Below are positions 16,211 to 24,821 of a DNA stretch of 64,000 nucleotides, one piece after another. Source of the DNA: JBGMEA01 sp041447245 (GTDB lineage: Bacteria; Bacillota; Clostridia; Eubacteriales; Anaerofustaceae). The notes below the pieces were generated by a model. It did not search any database and was not told the origin of the DNA. It saw nothing but the letters and a program-made list of their open reading frames with translations. The position numbers and the translations under genes were made by a program. Location: positions 1 through 64,000 of the forward strand of contig JBGMEA010000006.1 of NCBI GenBank assembly GCA_041447245.1, read 5' to 3'. How positions within the stretch are numbered: the first letter of the stretch is position 1; each line of letters begins with the position of its first letter.

Positions 16211-16729
16211 ATGGAATTATGGGATATTTACGACAAAGACCGCGTTTTGAGCGGGAAAACAATGATACGGGGTGCCGACTTTGCTCTGGGCGATTATCAT
16301 TTGGCCATTCACATCTGTCTGTTCAATCCGAACGGGCAGATGCTCATTCAGCAGCGTCAGCCGTTTAAAGACGGGTGGCCGAACCTGTGGGATTTCACGG
16401 CAGCGGGCAGTGCAGTTGCGGGTGATTCCAGCGGTGCGGCCGCGGAGCGGGAGCTGATGGAGGAGATCGGATTTCACTATGATTTTTCCCTGATCCGCCC
16501 TCAGTTCACCATCAACTACGAATTCGGTTTCGATGATTATTACCTCATTCATGCCGAACCCGACCTCTCTTCCCTGACGCTTCAGCCGGAGGAAGTGCAA
16601 TGTGTGAAGTGGGCAGAGAAGGCAGAGATCAAGGAGATGATCCGAGCGGGATCGTTTATCCCGTATTATGAGGATCTCGTCGATCTTTGTTTTTCTATGA
16701 GAGGCAAGTACGGTTCGCATGTAGTTTGA
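16211..16729 (+). CDS. Nudix hydrolase
   Basis: A 172-residue protein. The Nudix box starts at GSAVAG and continues DSSGAAAERELMEEIGF (about residues 75-97). It keeps the REx(2)EE core but has Asp where the first Glu of the consensus usually stands. The surrounding fold (LFNPNGQMLIQQRQPF, WPNLWDFTAAG) resembles IDI-like or MutT-like enzymes acting on a nucleoside diphosphate-X or isoprenoid-diphosphate substrate. The specific substrate cannot be read from sequence. GAGGATC upstream of the ATG at 16211 serves as SD. Confidence 0.82.
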   Translation: MELWDIYDKDRVLSGKTMIRGADFALGDYHLAIHICLFNPNGQMLIQQRQPFKDGWPNLWDFTAAGSAVAGDSSGAAAERELMEEIGFHYDFSLIRPQFTINYEFGFDDYYLIHAEPDLSSLTLQPEEVQCVKWAEKAEIKEMIRAGSFIPYYEDLVDLCFSMRGKYGSHVV

Positions 16730-16763
16730 TCTGAAGATGATATGTTGGAAGCAGGGGAGTGTT

Positions 16764-17441
16764 ATGAAAGGGAATGTCGCGAGGAAAAGAGAAGATGCAA
16801 TCAGCAAATTGATCGGTGACGAAACGTTGCTGTGGCGGGGAAGGCCGGTATGGAAATGTTTTTACAAGCAGGAAGCACAGGAAATCATTTTCTCTTTTTG
16901 TTGGTTGCTGTTCATGTGCTTTTTTATCATGATGGCAGTACCTGATGTTTGGGCACGAATTTATATGATGACTCTGCCTGCCTTATGGTTCGGTTGCAGG
17001 ATGTCGGCATGGTCATATCGAAAGATCAATACGGTATTTCTGCTTACGGATCGGCGTGCCGTCATGATTTATCGCAAAGACGGTAACTGGCTCGAAATTT
17101 CCAAACCATACGAAAAGATTTGGCACTGCGATTTGCAAGACTTTCATCACGGTTGGGATCTCTACATCGGTAAATATCGCTATAATTACACTTGTCTGTA
17201 TAATTACGAGACTTGCAAATTCGAGGATTTGGTCATTCCTTTCAGCGAAAAAAAAGTTTACAAATTTGATTCTGTATCGGATTTTCACGATCGATTATTT
17301 TGCTTTTTTCGATTTGGAGGACTGCTCTGCTCCCTCACGGATTATCCGGGAACGGATGCTGTCGGTATGAGTGAAACGAAAGGGAAACAATATCCGAGAA
17401 CCTCTGGCTTTTCGGTCAAAGCTTTCGTTCAAATTTTGTAA
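16764..17441 (+). CDS. Membrane protein with PH-like C-terminal domain, unrecognised
   Basis: A 225-residue protein. Two hydrophobic helices (about residues 42-64 and 67-85) follow a charged start, DETLLWRGRPVWKCF, which resembles the opening of bacterial PH-domain membrane proteins. After the helices comes TVFLLTDRRAVMIYRKDGNW and a beta-rich part. The LWRGRP...LTDRRAV pattern is characteristic of that group, so I favour a PH-like fold. The C-terminal 40 residues look unstructured. GGGGAG lies 4 nt before the ATG at 16764. Role unknown. Confidence 0.5.
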   Translation: MKGNVARKREDAISKLIGDETLLWRGRPVWKCFYKQEAQEIIFSFCWLLFMCFFIMMAVPDVWARIYMMTLPALWFGCRMSAWSYRKINTVFLLTDRRAVMIYRKDGNWLEISKPYEKIWHCDLQDFHHGWDLYIGKYRYNYTCLYNYETCKFEDLVIPFSEKKVYKFDSVSDFHDRLFCFFRFGGLLCSLTDYPGTDAVGMSETKGKQYPRTSGFSVKAFVQIL

Positions 17442-17445
17442 AATC

Positions 17446-17474
17446 TTGCCTTGCAGGTGGAATTGCAGTACAAT
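17446..17474 (+). promoter_or_regulatory. Promoter of the glycoside-use operon
   Basis: TTGCCT (17446-17451), 17-bp spacer, TACAAT (17469-17474), 31 bp before the symporter ATG. Confidence 0.55.
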
Positions 17475-17505
17475 GAACTTGCATTGATTTTCAGGAGGAC
17501 AGTGG

Positions 17506-18840
17506 ATGAAAACCGAGCTGACAAGCAAAAAAGAACGCTTTTCCTATTTTGGTTTTTTCTTCGGACAGAATATCATTTATGTCATTCTGTTCCAGTATCT
17601 GGCCTATTACTATACCGAAGGCGTGGGGCTCGCTCCCGTCGCAGTTTCCGTTTTGCTTTTCGTGGCAAAAATGTGGGACGCAATCAACGATCCGATCATG
17701 GGAATCATCATCGATAAAACGCATTTTAAAAGCGGAAACAAATTTCTGCCTTGGATTCGGTTCGTTATCTACGCGCTTCCGCTGCTCACTTTTCTGGTGT
17801 TCTGCAATTTCGGAGGCAGCATGGCTTCCAAGTTGTTTTTTGCTTACCTGACCTATATTGCCTGGGGCATGATTTATACCATCGGAGATGCGCCGATTTT
17901 TTCATTGGCAACCGTTATGACAGACAACACCAATGAACGGGACAAACTTATGACCTACGGACGCTTCGGGGCTCCGCTTGCGGCGCTTGCATCTGCGGTG
18001 TTTCTCACCGTCAAAGGGTCTGTCGGATATGCCGGCACGGCATTGATCTATGCCGCCATCGCGTTTCTGTTTATGATGCCCGTGCAGTTTTTCGCCAAAG
18101 AACGCATTACCTATCGGCGCAATACGGATATTCCGATCAAAACGATTGTGTCCGCGATCCTGAAAAATAAATATCTGATGCTTTATTTCACGGGGTTTCT
18201 TGCGACCGAGATCACCAACACCATTCAGATTATGGCCGCCTATTTTGCAAACTCCAATCTCGGCAATGAAAATCTGACGACCGTCATTCTTGCAGCGACC
18301 ATTATCCCGCTGCTTGCCGTCGTTCCTTTTTTGCCGAAACTGATTCAGGCATTCGGCAAGCGCAAGCTTACCATCATCTGTTCCTCCGCATTTATCATAG
18401 TTTCGGTGGCGCAGTATTTTATCGGATATGACAGCTTCGTGCTGTTTCTTGCCATTTCCATCGTCCGTGTGATTTTCATGCAGATTCCGATGCTCATCTA
18501 CGGGATGTTTACTGCGGACTGCATGGAATACGGAGCCTACACGACCAAGCAGAGAACCGAAGGGCTCGCATTTTCGATTCAGACATTTGTAACGAAACTC
18601 GGCGGCGCGCTTGCCAGCGCGGTCAGCCTCTGGCTTCTGCAATACTTTGGCTATATCCAACAGAGCACATCCCAATCCGCACAGGCACTGGGCGGAATTT
18701 GGGCGCTGATGACCATCATTCCGCCCATCGGCTATGTTGTCATGCTTGTTATCATGGTCTTTTTCTACGACCTCAAAGAAGCTGACGTGCAGCGGATGAT
18801 TGATGAAATGAAACAGTCCAGGACGGAATCGGCGGAATAA
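17506..18840 (+). CDS. GPH-family sugar:cation symporter (MFS)
   Basis: A 444-residue, twelve-helix transporter. The GPH (glycoside-pentoside-hexuronide) hallmarks are YLAYYYTEG near residue 30 and KMWDAINDPIMG (about 55-66), followed by GIIIDKT. A GMFTADCMEYG segment near residue 340 and a cytosolic DLKEADVQRMIDEM tail also fit. It imports a glycoside with Na+ or H+. AGGAGG is the SD. It heads an operon with a GH13 and a GH3 enzyme, so the cargo is probably an oligosaccharide or glucoside that those two enzymes split in the cytosol. Confidence 0.87.
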   Translation: MKTELTSKKERFSYFGFFFGQNIIYVILFQYLAYYYTEGVGLAPVAVSVLLFVAKMWDAINDPIMGIIIDKTHFKSGNKFLPWIRFVIYALPLLTFLVFCNFGGSMASKLFFAYLTYIAWGMIYTIGDAPIFSLATVMTDNTNERDKLMTYGRFGAPLAALASAVFLTVKGSVGYAGTALIYAAIAFLFMMPVQFFAKERITYRRNTDIPIKTIVSAILKNKYLMLYFTGFLATEITNTIQIMAAYFANSNLGNENLTTVILAATIIPLLAVVPFLPKLIQAFGKRKLTIICSSAFIIVSVAQYFIGYDSFVLFLAISIVRVIFMQIPMLIYGMFTADCMEYGAYTTKQRTEGLAFSIQTFVTKLGGALASAVSLWLLQYFGYIQQSTSQSAQALGGIWALMTIIPPIGYVVMLVIMVFFYDLKEADVQRMIDEMKQSRTESAE

Positions 18841-18863
18841 AAAAATTACGGGAGGAGATCCAT

Positions 18864-20774
18864 ATGAACAAAAAATTTACACCCGAGAGCAGAATCAAAG
18901 ATGTTTTGGAAAATCCGATCGGGAGCGATCTGGTCGGCATGATTGTGTCCCGGGCAAAACTGGGGAAAGCAATGATCGACAATCCCGTTGTGAAAAACAT
19001 GAAGCTGAAAAGCCTCGTCAAACTCAGCAAAGGCAAGATCGACGAGGCGTTTCTTGAAGTTCTTTGTCAGAAAATGAATACTTACAGCAAAGAACGCGTG
19101 ATCCCCGGAGATGCGGTAAGCTCTGCGTGGTGGAAAGAAGCCGTGGTCTATCAGATTTATCCGCGCAGTTTCATGGATTCGAACGGAGACGGCATCGGAG
19201 ATCTCAACGGCATCCGATCCAAGCTCGATTATCTTAAAGAACTCGGCGTGAATGTGATCTGGCTTTGTCCCGTCTATGATTCCCCGAACGATGATAACGG
19301 ATATGATATCCGCAATTATAAAGCCATCATGAAAGAATTCGGCACAATGGAAGAATTCGATGCCTTGCTTTCCGAAGTCCATGAGAGAGGGATGCGGCTG
19401 ATTATGGATCTGGTGCTCAACCATACTTCCGATGAGCATGAATGGTTCCAAAAAGCGCTTTCCGACAAAGAAAGCCTGCAGCATGATTTTTATTATTTCC
19501 GTCCCTCCGGAGAAGACGGCACTCCGCCGAATAATTGGGGCTCGCTTTTTTCGGGACCCGCATGGGAATATCTTTCAGAGCAGCAGGAATGGTATCTGCA
19601 CCTGTTCTCAAAAAAACAGCCCGATCTGAACTGGGAGAATCCGAACCTGCGTCACGAGCTCTATCAAATGATCAACTGGTGGCTGACAAAAGGTGTGGAC
19701 GGTTTCCGCCTGGATGTCATCAGCTTTATTTCCAAACAGGACGGACTTCCCGACGGCAACGATGTGATTGCCGAACTGACGGGAATCCCCGGTGTGGAAC
19801 ACTACTTCTTCGGCCCGCGCGTGCATCAGTATCTCCGTGAAATGAACCTGAATACCTTCGGTAATTATGACGTTATGACCGTCGGAGAAACTCCGGGAAC
19901 GGGTATCGAAATGAGTAAATTCTTTACGGAAGAATCCCGCAGGGAATTGAATATGATCTTTAATTTCGATCATCTGGAAACAGGAGGACACGATCGTTTC
20001 GAGGATTATGATTACGACTTGAATGAACTGAAGGACTATCACATCCTTTGGCAGACCCAATACGGGAAAACCTGCCGCAACACGATTTTCTTTGATAACC
20101 ATGATAATCCGCGGCTGATCTCCAAAATCGGAGCCGACGAAACAGACCGCGAGATTCTGGCAAAAATGCTGGCGATGATGCAGTTCACGCTTACGGGGAC
20201 GCCGTTTGTTTATCAGGGAGACGAGCTCGGAATGACCAACACCGTGTTTGATTCCATCGATGATTTCCGTGATGTCGAGTCTCTGAATCTATATCGAAAG
20301 CTGCAGGGAACTCTTTCGGAAGAAGCCATTCTCGATAAACTGCGCGCGGGTTCGCGGGATCATGCCCGTACTCCGATGCAATGGAGTGCGGAGTCCAATG
20401 CGGGATTCAGCACGGGGGAACCGTGGATCAAGGTCAATCCCGATTATATCCGCATCAATGCGGAGCAAAATCTGAAAGATGAAAATTCCGTTTATCACTT
20501 TTACCGCAGGCTCATTGCTCTGCGCAAAGAGATTCCCGCGCTGATCTACGGGGATTTCATTCCCGTGCGAAAATATGCAAAAGATTGTTTTGCTTATTAC
20601 AAAACATACTGTTCCGAAAAATATTACGTGGAATTGAACCTTTCGGGTAAACATATCCCGAAAGTACAGACGAAAGACAACCGAAAACTGATTTTGTCGA
20701 ATTACGATTATCATAACGCAAAAGCGCTGCTGCCATACGAAGCGAACCTGTTTGAAATCGTCAATCCGAAATAA
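18864..20774 (+). CDS. GH13 alpha-glucosidase with N-terminal helical extension
   Basis: A 636-residue cytosolic enzyme of the oligo-1,6-glucosidase/alpha-glucosidase type. The barrel starts near residue 90 (WWKEAVVYQIYPRSF, DGIGDLNGI). The catalytic triad is Asp about 283 (GFRLDVI), Glu about 341 (TVGETPG) and Asp about 413 (FDNHDNPR). Residues 1-85 are an unusual extension (TPESRIKDVLENPIGSDLV, then PVVKNMKLKSLVKLSKGKI) not found in standard family members. It resembles the C-terminal module of the neighbouring GH3 protein. No signal peptide. GGGAGGAG is the SD. Exact substrate (isomaltose, sucrose, trehalose-6-phosphate or maltose types) is open. Confidence 0.87.
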   Translation: MNKKFTPESRIKDVLENPIGSDLVGMIVSRAKLGKAMIDNPVVKNMKLKSLVKLSKGKIDEAFLEVLCQKMNTYSKERVIPGDAVSSAWWKEAVVYQIYPRSFMDSNGDGIGDLNGIRSKLDYLKELGVNVIWLCPVYDSPNDDNGYDIRNYKAIMKEFGTMEEFDALLSEVHERGMRLIMDLVLNHTSDEHEWFQKALSDKESLQHDFYYFRPSGEDGTPPNNWGSLFSGPAWEYLSEQQEWYLHLFSKKQPDLNWENPNLRHELYQMINWWLTKGVDGFRLDVISFISKQDGLPDGNDVIAELTGIPGVEHYFFGPRVHQYLREMNLNTFGNYDVMTVGETPGTGIEMSKFFTEESRRELNMIFNFDHLETGGHDRFEDYDYDLNELKDYHILWQTQYGKTCRNTIFFDNHDNPRLISKIGADETDREILAKMLAMMQFTLTGTPFVYQGDELGMTNTVFDSIDDFRDVESLNLYRKLQGTLSEEAILDKLRAGSRDHARTPMQWSAESNAGFSTGEPWIKVNPDYIRINAEQNLKDENSVYHFYRRLIALRKEIPALIYGDFIPVRKYAKDCFAYYKTYCSEKYYVELNLSGKHIPKVQTKDNRKLILSNYDYHNAKALLPYEANLFEIVNPK

Positions 20775-20784
20775 CGAGGCATGC

Positions 20785-23286
20785 ATGAATCCGATTGTAA
20801 CCGATATGGTTTCTCAAATGACACTGGAAGAAAAAGCCGCTTTATGCAGCGGTGCCGATAATTGGCATACCGTGCCGATCAAACACCTGAAGCTGAACAG
20901 CGTGATGATGTGCGACGGCCCGCACGGTCTGCGCAAGGAGATCCCGAAACCCGAAGAACATTTCGGGATGAGCGAAAGCGAACCTGCCACATGTTTTCCG
21001 CCGGCCTGTGCATTGGCTTCAAGCTGGAACCGCGCATTGGTGCAGCGGGTCGGGGAAGCGATTGCGGAAGAATGCCGCAATGAAGATGTCAGCGTGCTGC
21101 TCGGCCCCGGGGTGAACATCAAACGTTCACCGCTTTGCGGACGCAATTTCGAGTATTATTCCGAAGATCCATATCTCAGCGGGCAATTGGGCGCTTCTTT
21201 CGTGAAAGGCGTTCAATCACGGGGAGTCGGTGCCACGGTGAAACATTTTGCCGTGAATTCTCAGGAATACAGACGTATGGTGACAGACAGTGTCGTTGAT
21301 GAACGTGCCCTTCGCGAAATTTATCTTTATGCATTCGAGCAGGTCATAAAACTGGCGCACCCTTGGTGCGTCATGAGTTCTTACAATAAAGTAAACGGAA
21401 CGTACGCGAGTGAAAATAAAATGCTTCTTACCGATCTGCTCCGCGACGAATGGGGATTCCGCGGTGCGGTGATGACAGATTGGGGCGCAATGAATGATGT
21501 CGTAGCGAGTATTCAGGCCGGGCTGAATCTGGAAATGCCGTCCAGCACCGGAATCAACCCGGATCGCATCATTTTGGCGGTCAGAGAGGGGAGACTCTCC
21601 GAAGACGTTCTTGACCGTGCCTGTGCCGACATCGTGATGCTGGTGTTTCAATCCAACATCGGGAAATCCGTGCAATATCTGTTCAGCGAACATGCCAATC
21701 ACTTCTTCGCGCAGCGTGCGGCGGAAGAATGTATTGTGCTTCTTAAAAACAGAAATGCCGTTCTTCCGATTGCTCCGATGCGCGATACGGTTGCCGTCAT
21801 CGGGGAAATGGCAGTGCGTCCCCGATATCAGGGAACCGGCAGCTCGAAAGTCAATCCGAGCAGGTTACTCAATCCGCTTGATGAAATCCGAAAATATGAT
21901 CCGTCCATCGCTTATGCGCAGGGGTACGATCTCGATTCGGACGAACCTGACGAACGGTTGGAAAGCGAGGCGCTTGCGCTTGCCGCGACAGCGGATAAAG
22001 TCGTCGTATTCGCAGGACTTCCCGATCGGTATGAATCCGAAGGGTTTGACCGGGAGAGCCTGTCGCTGCCGGAAAATCATAATCATCTGATCGATCAATT
22101 GCTTCGCGTCAATCCAAATCTCATCGTTCTGCTCTCGAACGGGGCACCCGTCTCCATGCCTTGGGTGGATCGTGTTCCCGCAGTTTTGGAAGGATACCTT
22201 TGCGGACAGGCAGGAGCGGGTGCCATGGCGGATATTCTGTTCGGTGCCGTCAATCCGAGCGGAAAGCTTGCCGAAACGTTCCCTCTTGCATTGGAAGACA
22301 CGCCCTGTTTCAATTATTTTCCCGGCGGACCGAAGACCGTGGAGTACAGGGAAAGTCTGTTCGTCGGTTACCGTTACTATCAGTCGGCACATAAAGACGT
22401 GTTGTTCCCGTTTGGTTACGGGCTCAGTTACACCACTTTCGAATATTCGGAACTGTCTCTTTCCCGCGATCCATCCGATTCGGATGTCCTGAATTTGACA
22501 TTCCGTCTGAAAAATGTTGGACATTGCCCGGGAAAAGAAACAGCGCAGCTTTATGTACGTGACCTTCAGCCGTTGCTGATTCGCCCGGAATCCGAACTGA
22601 AAGGCTTCGAAAAAGTCTTTCTGAATCCCGGAGAGTCCGAAACGGTGCAGATGAAACTGCACAAATCGGATTTTGGTTTTTTTGATACCCGATTGCATCG
22701 ATGGAATGTTTATTCCGCAGATTACCAGATTATGATCGGCGCTTCTTCCGAAGATATCCGACTGACTGAAATCGTCTCACTGAAAGCAGATGATGATTAT
22801 GCACCTCCGTACTCCTACCGTGAACTGATTTCTTATTACGATTTCAAAAACAGAATTCTTACCATTCCGGATTTGGAGTTTAAACGCCTGTACGGTGCAC
22901 CGCTTCCGCGCAATGACCAGCCTGCCGTCGGCACCTTTGATTTGGAATCGACTCTCGGAGATATCCGCGTTACCTTCCTTGGAAACTTACTGTATCGTTT
23001 TGCCGTTTCACAGCAGAAGAAGCAGGCAGAAGGGGACAAAAAAAACAAGGAGGGTTCGCTCGGCAAAGAAGAACCGAAATCGACCGACGATCTGATGATA
23101 GCGGCTTCACTGATTGATATGCCGCTCAAAAGTTTGGTTTTATACAGCGGCGGTATTTTGGATTATGAAATGGCGGACGGACTGCTGATGATGCTCAACA
23201 AGCAGAAAGGCGGATTCAAAGCGCTTCGAAAAGCATATCACGCCCGCAGAAAGACTAATCGTAAACGCAAAAAAAACAGGATATAA
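20785..23286 (+). CDS. GH3 beta-glucosidase-family glycoside hydrolase
   Basis: An 833-residue enzyme without signal peptide. The GH3 N-terminal barrel contains GPGVNIKRSPLCGRNFEYY, the KHFAVNSQE substrate loop and the nucleophile Asp about 232 in VMTDWGAM. The alpha/beta sandwich follows with GSSKVNPSR (about 353) and the acid/base-bearing loop near GFDRESLSLP. A fibronectin-III-like domain is at about 565-640 (ELKGFEKVFLNPGE). The last 150 residues form a helical module (MPLKSLVLYSGGILDYEMAD) and a very basic tail (RRKTNRKRKKNR). ATG 20785 is preferred, with CGAGG upstream. It probably cleaves a beta-glucoside imported by the GPH symporter. Confidence 0.88.
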   Translation: MNPIVTDMVSQMTLEEKAALCSGADNWHTVPIKHLKLNSVMMCDGPHGLRKEIPKPEEHFGMSESEPATCFPPACALASSWNRALVQRVGEAIAEECRNEDVSVLLGPGVNIKRSPLCGRNFEYYSEDPYLSGQLGASFVKGVQSRGVGATVKHFAVNSQEYRRMVTDSVVDERALREIYLYAFEQVIKLAHPWCVMSSYNKVNGTYASENKMLLTDLLRDEWGFRGAVMTDWGAMNDVVASIQAGLNLEMPSSTGINPDRIILAVREGRLSEDVLDRACADIVMLVFQSNIGKSVQYLFSEHANHFFAQRAAEECIVLLKNRNAVLPIAPMRDTVAVIGEMAVRPRYQGTGSSKVNPSRLLNPLDEIRKYDPSIAYAQGYDLDSDEPDERLESEALALAATADKVVVFAGLPDRYESEGFDRESLSLPENHNHLIDQLLRVNPNLIVLLSNGAPVSMPWVDRVPAVLEGYLCGQAGAGAMADILFGAVNPSGKLAETFPLALEDTPCFNYFPGGPKTVEYRESLFVGYRYYQSAHKDVLFPFGYGLSYTTFEYSELSLSRDPSDSDVLNLTFRLKNVGHCPGKETAQLYVRDLQPLLIRPESELKGFEKVFLNPGESETVQMKLHKSDFGFFDTRLHRWNVYSADYQIMIGASSEDIRLTEIVSLKADDDYAPPYSYRELISYYDFKNRILTIPDLEFKRLYGAPLPRNDQPAVGTFDLESTLGDIRVTFLGNLLYRFAVSQQKKQAEGDKKNKEGSLGKEEPKSTDDLMIAASLIDMPLKSLVLYSGGILDYEMADGLLMMLNKQKGGFKALRKAYHARRKTNRKRKKNRI

Positions 23287-23520
23287 CCGAAGCGGCCGCA
23301 GCAAAAGGAAAGATTGTTGCGGCCGTATGCGGAGAAGAATCGTTCTGCACTGCGGATGGGGTATTTCATAAAATCAACGCGTCCTATGATTAGCCTTTCG
23401 AATTTATTGTGTAGGGAACTTGTATCACGCGCTCCGTTTGCCTACGCAATTCAGATAAACACCGCCTCGGTGCATGATGGTTCGCAGTGTGATTCATTGT
23501 ACAAGTAGGGAATTCCAAAT
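23287..23520. other. Intergenic region between convergent genes
   Basis: About 230 bp. The only clear feature is an 8-bp perfect stem (CGGCCGCA 23293-23300 with TGCGGCCG 23318-23325) just after the GH3 stop. It has no T-run, so it is at best a weak terminator or an mRNA-end stabiliser. No convincing gene is seen on either strand. Confidence 0.5.
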
Positions 23521-23621
23521 TCAATCCCGCATCAGCAAACGGAATTCTTCATTTGTACGTAAAAAATCATATTTTTCATTCTCTTCGAGTTCCTTCCGAA
23601 GTGCTTCGATCAGTCGGGCTG

Positions 23622-24587
23622 TTAAATCGGAGATATCTTTTTCGGTTCTTCGGATTTTTCGTAAGATAAAAAGGCATGGCGATACAGTTGTGCACGGTTC
23701 GGTTCCCATGGAGAACGCAATGCTGCAAATGCCGCTTTCAAAAGCAGGACACTTTCCTGTGCATCACGTTTCCCGAGTGCCGCCTGCAGCGGAGCAGCCA
23801 ACGCGGCATAATCTCCCAGCTCAAACAATTCAGAGAATTCCTTTGACAGCTGCGCCGTATCATCGGCATCCTGCAGATTCTCTGCCTGAATTTGGACGTC
23901 AATCAGTTTCATCAGAACGAGGGACATTTCATTTGTCAAGGAGAGTATTTTCCGTTCCAAAATTTCGGATGCCTCTTCCGGCTTGTTTTGCTTTGCGAGA
24001 ATGTCTGCCCTCAGCAGCCGCTTGTCGGGGTCGCTTTTCTCGGGAATCAGAGAGAGCATCTGTTCCGCCTGCTCATATTCTCCGTTGAGGATATAGTTCG
24101 ATGCCAACATATAAGCCGCTCTGCCCTTCACCGAGGGATCTTTGCCCGCGGCAACCCGTTCGTACATCGAAACGATTTTTCGTTTATAGCGTTTTTTACT
24201 CTCTGCATCCAGTCCGCTCATCTGCAGACTTCCCTGAAGAGCCATCGCAGAAGAATGAATCAGTTTCATGCTGTTCGGATATTCGCGTATTTTTTCCATG
24301 CACATCGCATATCCGCCTTCGAACCCATTTTTTACGATGTCTGCCATGAGGTCGTTCAGGAAAAGATGCACCTGTTCTTCGCTTGGATTGCTATGAAAGC
24401 CGAGCAGCATATTTAAATCCGTATTCAGCAGTCTGGCCAGCACCGGAAGCAAAGTAATGTCCGGATAAGTTGTCCCGTTTTCCCACTTGCTGACAGCGGG
24501 CACCGAAACGCCGAGGCGGTTCGCAACCTGTTCCTGTGTCAGTCCGCATTCTTTTCTTTTTTTTCTGATGATACTGCTGATTTCCAT
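23622..24587 (-). CDS. XRE-family HTH regulator with TPR-like repeats, C-terminus frameshifted
   Basis: The open frame gives 321 residues. An N-terminal Cro/CI helix-turn-helix covers residues 5-60 (CGLTQEQVANRLGVSVPAVS then KWENGTTYPD). The rest is helical and TPR-like. The frame ends in YEKSEEPKKISPI, but another frame continues with EKDISDLTARLIEALRKE and closes at 23521 (RLLMRD), which looks like the natural end. A one-base loss in the A5 run (T5 on the plus strand, 23638-23642) would explain it. ATG 24587 is chosen for the HTH start, with AAAGGAA upstream. It converges on the glycosidase operon, and any target is unknown. Confidence 0.75.
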   Translation of the reverse strand: MEISSIIRKKRKECGLTQEQVANRLGVSVPAVSKWENGTTYPDITLLPVLARLLNTDLNMLLGFHSNPSEEQVHLFLNDLMADIVKNGFEGGYAMCMEKIREYPNSMKLIHSSAMALQGSLQMSGLDAESKKRYKRKIVSMYERVAAGKDPSVKGRAAYMLASNYILNGEYEQAEQMLSLIPEKSDPDKRLLRADILAKQNKPEEASEILERKILSLTNEMSLVLMKLIDVQIQAENLQDADDTAQLSKEFSELFELGDYAALAAPLQAALGKRDAQESVLLLKAAFAALRSPWEPNRAQLYRHAFLSYEKSEEPKKISPI

Positions 24588-24624
24588 TTCATCCGCTCGC
24601 TTTCCTTTTTTTATTGCTGTCTTT

Positions 24625-24653
24625 ATTGTAGCAGGGAATCGTCTTTCGGACAA
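24625..24653 (-). promoter_or_regulatory. Promoter of the XRE-TPR gene
   Basis: On the minus strand TTGTCC (24653-24648), 17-bp spacer, TACAAT (24630-24625). Confidence 0.55.
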
Positions 24654-24755
24654 TTGAGGTATTGTTAAGCAATCGGGAAAAATATCAACTTCGGGTTAAT
24701 GTCCGGTTGTATCTGTTGTCAATCAACTTTTGAACTGTGGAGCAATGACACAGAC

Positions 24756-24792
24756 ATACGAAGAGCCGACATGCAGCGCCGGCCCTTCGTAT
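24756..24792 (-). terminator. Hairpin at the end of the glnB-amt transcript
   Basis: ATACGAAG and CTTCGTAT pair perfectly with an inner GCCG/CGGC stem. It lies 30 bp past the amt stop. There is no T-run, so it may act as an mRNA 3-prime stem or a factor-dependent stop. Confidence 0.4.
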
Positions 24793-24821
24793 CACATATT
24801 CATTCAAATATTAAGGAAAAT

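Noticed and set aside
23314..24088. Plus-strand frames between and across the GH3 and XRE genes
   Set aside because: They run antisense to the XRE-TPR gene and lack SD or motifs.
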